From Litorimonas sp051251645 (GTDB lineage: Bacteria > Pseudomonadota > Alphaproteobacteria > Caulobacterales > Maricaulaceae): a stretch of 64,000 nucleotides of DNA. Positions 62,699-64,000 of the stretch are shown here, piece by piece. The notes under the pieces were generated by a model. The model ran no database searches. It was given only the letters and a program-made list of their open reading frames with translations, and had not been told where the DNA came from. A program made the position numbers and the translations under genes. The stretch lies in the NCBI GenBank assembly GCA_051251645.1, contig JBPOEY010000003.1, positions 1-64,000 of the forward strand. Reading direction: 5' to 3'. Numbering within the stretch: the stretch's first letter is position 1; each line of letters opens with the position of its first letter.

Positions 62699-63892
62699 AT
62701 GAACATCCATGAATATCAAGGCAAACAAGTCCTCAAAGAGATCGGCGCGCCCGTCTCCGAAGGCATCGCCATTCTCAAAGCCAGCGAAGCCCGCGCCGCC
62801 GCCGAAAAATTGGGCGGCCCGCTCTGGGTTGTGAAATCACAAATCCACGCGGGTGGACGCGGTAAAGGCAAATTTATCGAGAAAAGCGCGGGCGAAAAAG
62901 GCGGCGTGCGTCTCGCCTTCTCCGTCGATGACGTCGTTGAAAATGCCGAGCAAATGCTCGGCGCACACTTGGTGACAGAACAGACCAGCGACGCCGGCAA
63001 GCAAGTCAATCGCCTCTATATCGAACATGGCTCCGACATTGAGCGCGAACTGTATATCTCCATCATCATCAACCGCGAAACCAGCCGCGTGTCCTTCATT
63101 GCTTCGACAGAAGGCGGCATGGACATTGAAGGCGTCGCGCACGACACCCCGGAAAAAGTCATCAATTTCGACATTGATCCGGCGACAGGCTTTCAGCCGC
63201 ATCATGGTCGCACCCTGTCAAAAGCGCTGGGGCTCGAAGGCGATCTGGCCAAACAGTGCGGCAAGCTTGGCAAAATCCTGTATAATGGTTTCCTTGCCAA
63301 AGACATGGCGATGTTGGAAATCAATCCGCTCATTGTGACCGAAGACGGTCGCCTTCACTGCCTTGACGCGAAAATCAGCTTCGACGGCAACGCGCTCTAT
63401 CGCCACCCGGATATTGAGGCGATGCGCGACGAAACCGAGCAAGACGAAAAAGAAGTCGAAGCCGAGAAATATGGCCTCTCCTACGTCGCGCTCGACGGCA
63501 ATATCGGCTGTATGGTCAATGGCGCGGGTCTGGCCATGTCGACCATGGACATCATCAAACTCTACGGCGCAGAACCCGCCAATTTCCTCGATGTCGGGGG
63601 CGGCGCGACCAAAGAAAACATCATTGCGGCGTTCAAGATTTTGACGTCTGATGACAAAGTTGAAGGCATCCTCATCAACATTTTCGGCGGTATCATGAAA
63701 TGCGACATCATCGCCCAAGGCACCGTTGACGCCGTCAAAGAAGTCGGCCTGAAAGTGCCGTTGGTTGTGCGCTTAGAGGGCACAAATGTCGAAGAAGGCA
63801 AAGCCATCATCGACAATTCCGGACTCAACGTGATTAGCGCGAATGATCTGGATGACGCGGCGCAGAAGATTGTTAAGGCTGTTAACGGATGA
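62699..63892 (+). CDS. sucC: Succinyl-CoA synthetase (ADP-forming) beta subunit
   Basis: A 397-residue TCA-cycle enzyme with an N-terminal ATP-grasp domain (MNIHEYQGKQVLKEIGAPVS; VKSQIHAGGRGKGKF) and a C-terminal CoA-ligase domain (GGATKENIIAAFKIL, GGIMKCDIIAQGTVDAVKEV). The ATG at 62699 gives the standard start. An ATG five codons upstream is also present. sucD is expected next, but a lipoprotein gene begins nine bases after the stop. Confidence 0.95.
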   Translation: MNIHEYQGKQVLKEIGAPVSEGIAILKASEARAAAEKLGGPLWVVKSQIHAGGRGKGKFIEKSAGEKGGVRLAFSVDDVVENAEQMLGAHLVTEQTSDAGKQVNRLYIEHGSDIERELYISIIINRETSRVSFIASTEGGMDIEGVAHDTPEKVINFDIDPATGFQPHHGRTLSKALGLEGDLAKQCGKLGKILYNGFLAKDMAMLEINPLIVTEDGRLHCLDAKISFDGNALYRHPDIEAMRDETEQDEKEVEAEKYGLSYVALDGNIGCMVNGAGLAMSTMDIIKLYGAEPANFLDVGGGATKENIIAAFKILTSDDKVEGILINIFGGIMKCDIIAQGTVDAVKEVGLKVPLVVRLEGTNVEEGKAIIDNSGLNVISANDLDDAAQKIVKAVNG

Positions 63893-63900
63893 AGCTGTAA

Positions 63901-64000
63901 ATGCGCTTCAAAGCCGTTCACCTGACGGCTTTGGTGGCTTGTCTTTTGCTGAATGGATGCATCTTCGAGACTGTTTATAATGAGATTGATCCTGAATATC
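63901..64000 (+). CDS. Lipoprotein, partial (runs off the window)
   Basis: The first 33 codons read MRFKAVHLTALVACLLLNGC, then IFETVYNEIDPEY. A lipoprotein signal with lipobox LNGC (Cys20). GGAtgaag lies upstream. It directly follows sucC, so it either separates sucC from sucD or sucD is elsewhere. Nothing more can be said from this end. Confidence 0.6.
   Translation, partial: MRFKAVHLTALVACLLLNGCIFETVYNEIDPEY

Noticed and set aside
1..64000. CRISPR array
   Set aside because: No set of regularly spaced direct repeats with unique spacers was seen. The tandem repeats found are contiguous units without spacers.

Overview
The window looks like a chromosomal segment of an alphaproteobacterium, most likely from the stalked or marine Maricaulales/Hyphomonadaceae side of the class. 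This is inferred from gene content. The sequence carries homologues of cell-cycle factors known mainly from Alphaproteobacteria (TrcR/DUF1013, RcdA/DUF1465, DUF1192), a fabA-fabB pair with a nearby fabI, the long single-chain HPF, and an alphaproteobacterial-type HisS. Base composition is moderately GC-rich. The exception is an AT-rich gene at 41.2-42.35 kb, which is likely foreign.

Layout. 0-0.5 kb: an insertion-sequence end cuts an integrase gene that sits just downstream of tRNA-Thr. 0.6-10.5 kb: core genes (metG, hpf-ptsN, hisS) and small membrane proteins, including two DUF805 genes and two metallo-beta-lactamase-fold hydrolases, one of them frameshifted. 10.5-20.6 kb: a YdbH-type giant, an M23 peptidase, an unusual membrane protein with AT-hook repeats, an erythromycin-esterase/ChaN-like membrane protein and clpB. 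20.6-21.4 kb: a gap with broken reading frames. 21.4-28.5 kb: lpdA, an SDR, the trcR / DUF1192 / rcdA cell-cycle group, a WecG-type glycosyltransferase and the Fe-S carrier Mrp. 28.5-30.8 kb: tRNA-Val with a truncated integrase, a solitary TadG/vWA protein and a frameshifted unknown gene. 30.9-38.4 kb: glutamate synthase genes gltD-(GFA)-gltB and a lipoprotein. 38.4-44.2 kb: fatty-acid genes fabI, fabB and fabA, interrupted by about 3 kb of accessory DNA that holds palindromic repeats and a YaaC-like gene. 44.2-52.3 kb: a TPR protein, yidD, a DUF2339 giant, a desaturase divergent from a class I-type HMG-CoA reductase and a dihydroflavonol-reductase-like SDR, then carA. 52.4-54.2 kb: a WYL regulator, a VOC protein and a chimeric pseudogene. 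54.4-64 kb: yqeY, a YheT hydrolase, folE, gpmA, an MscS channel, tRNA-Ser, a GNAT, a LytTR regulator, sucC and a lipoprotein that runs off the window.

How the genes fit together. FabA, FabB, FabI and the desaturase make and modify membrane fatty acids. GltB/GltD assimilate nitrogen, and PtsN/HPF link nutrient state to ribosome hibernation. TrcR and RcdA belong to the CtrA cell-cycle network. LpdA and SucC are parts of the pyruvate and 2-oxoglutarate/TCA machinery.

The features most worth a second look are the membrane-anchored AT-hook protein, the YaaC-like gene lodged directly behind fabB, the class I-type HMG-CoA reductase locus, two orphan minus-strand terminators that imply short leader or small RNAs, two small ORFs with good features, and several single-base homopolymer frameshifts. 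The frameshifts may be real decay or sequencing error.
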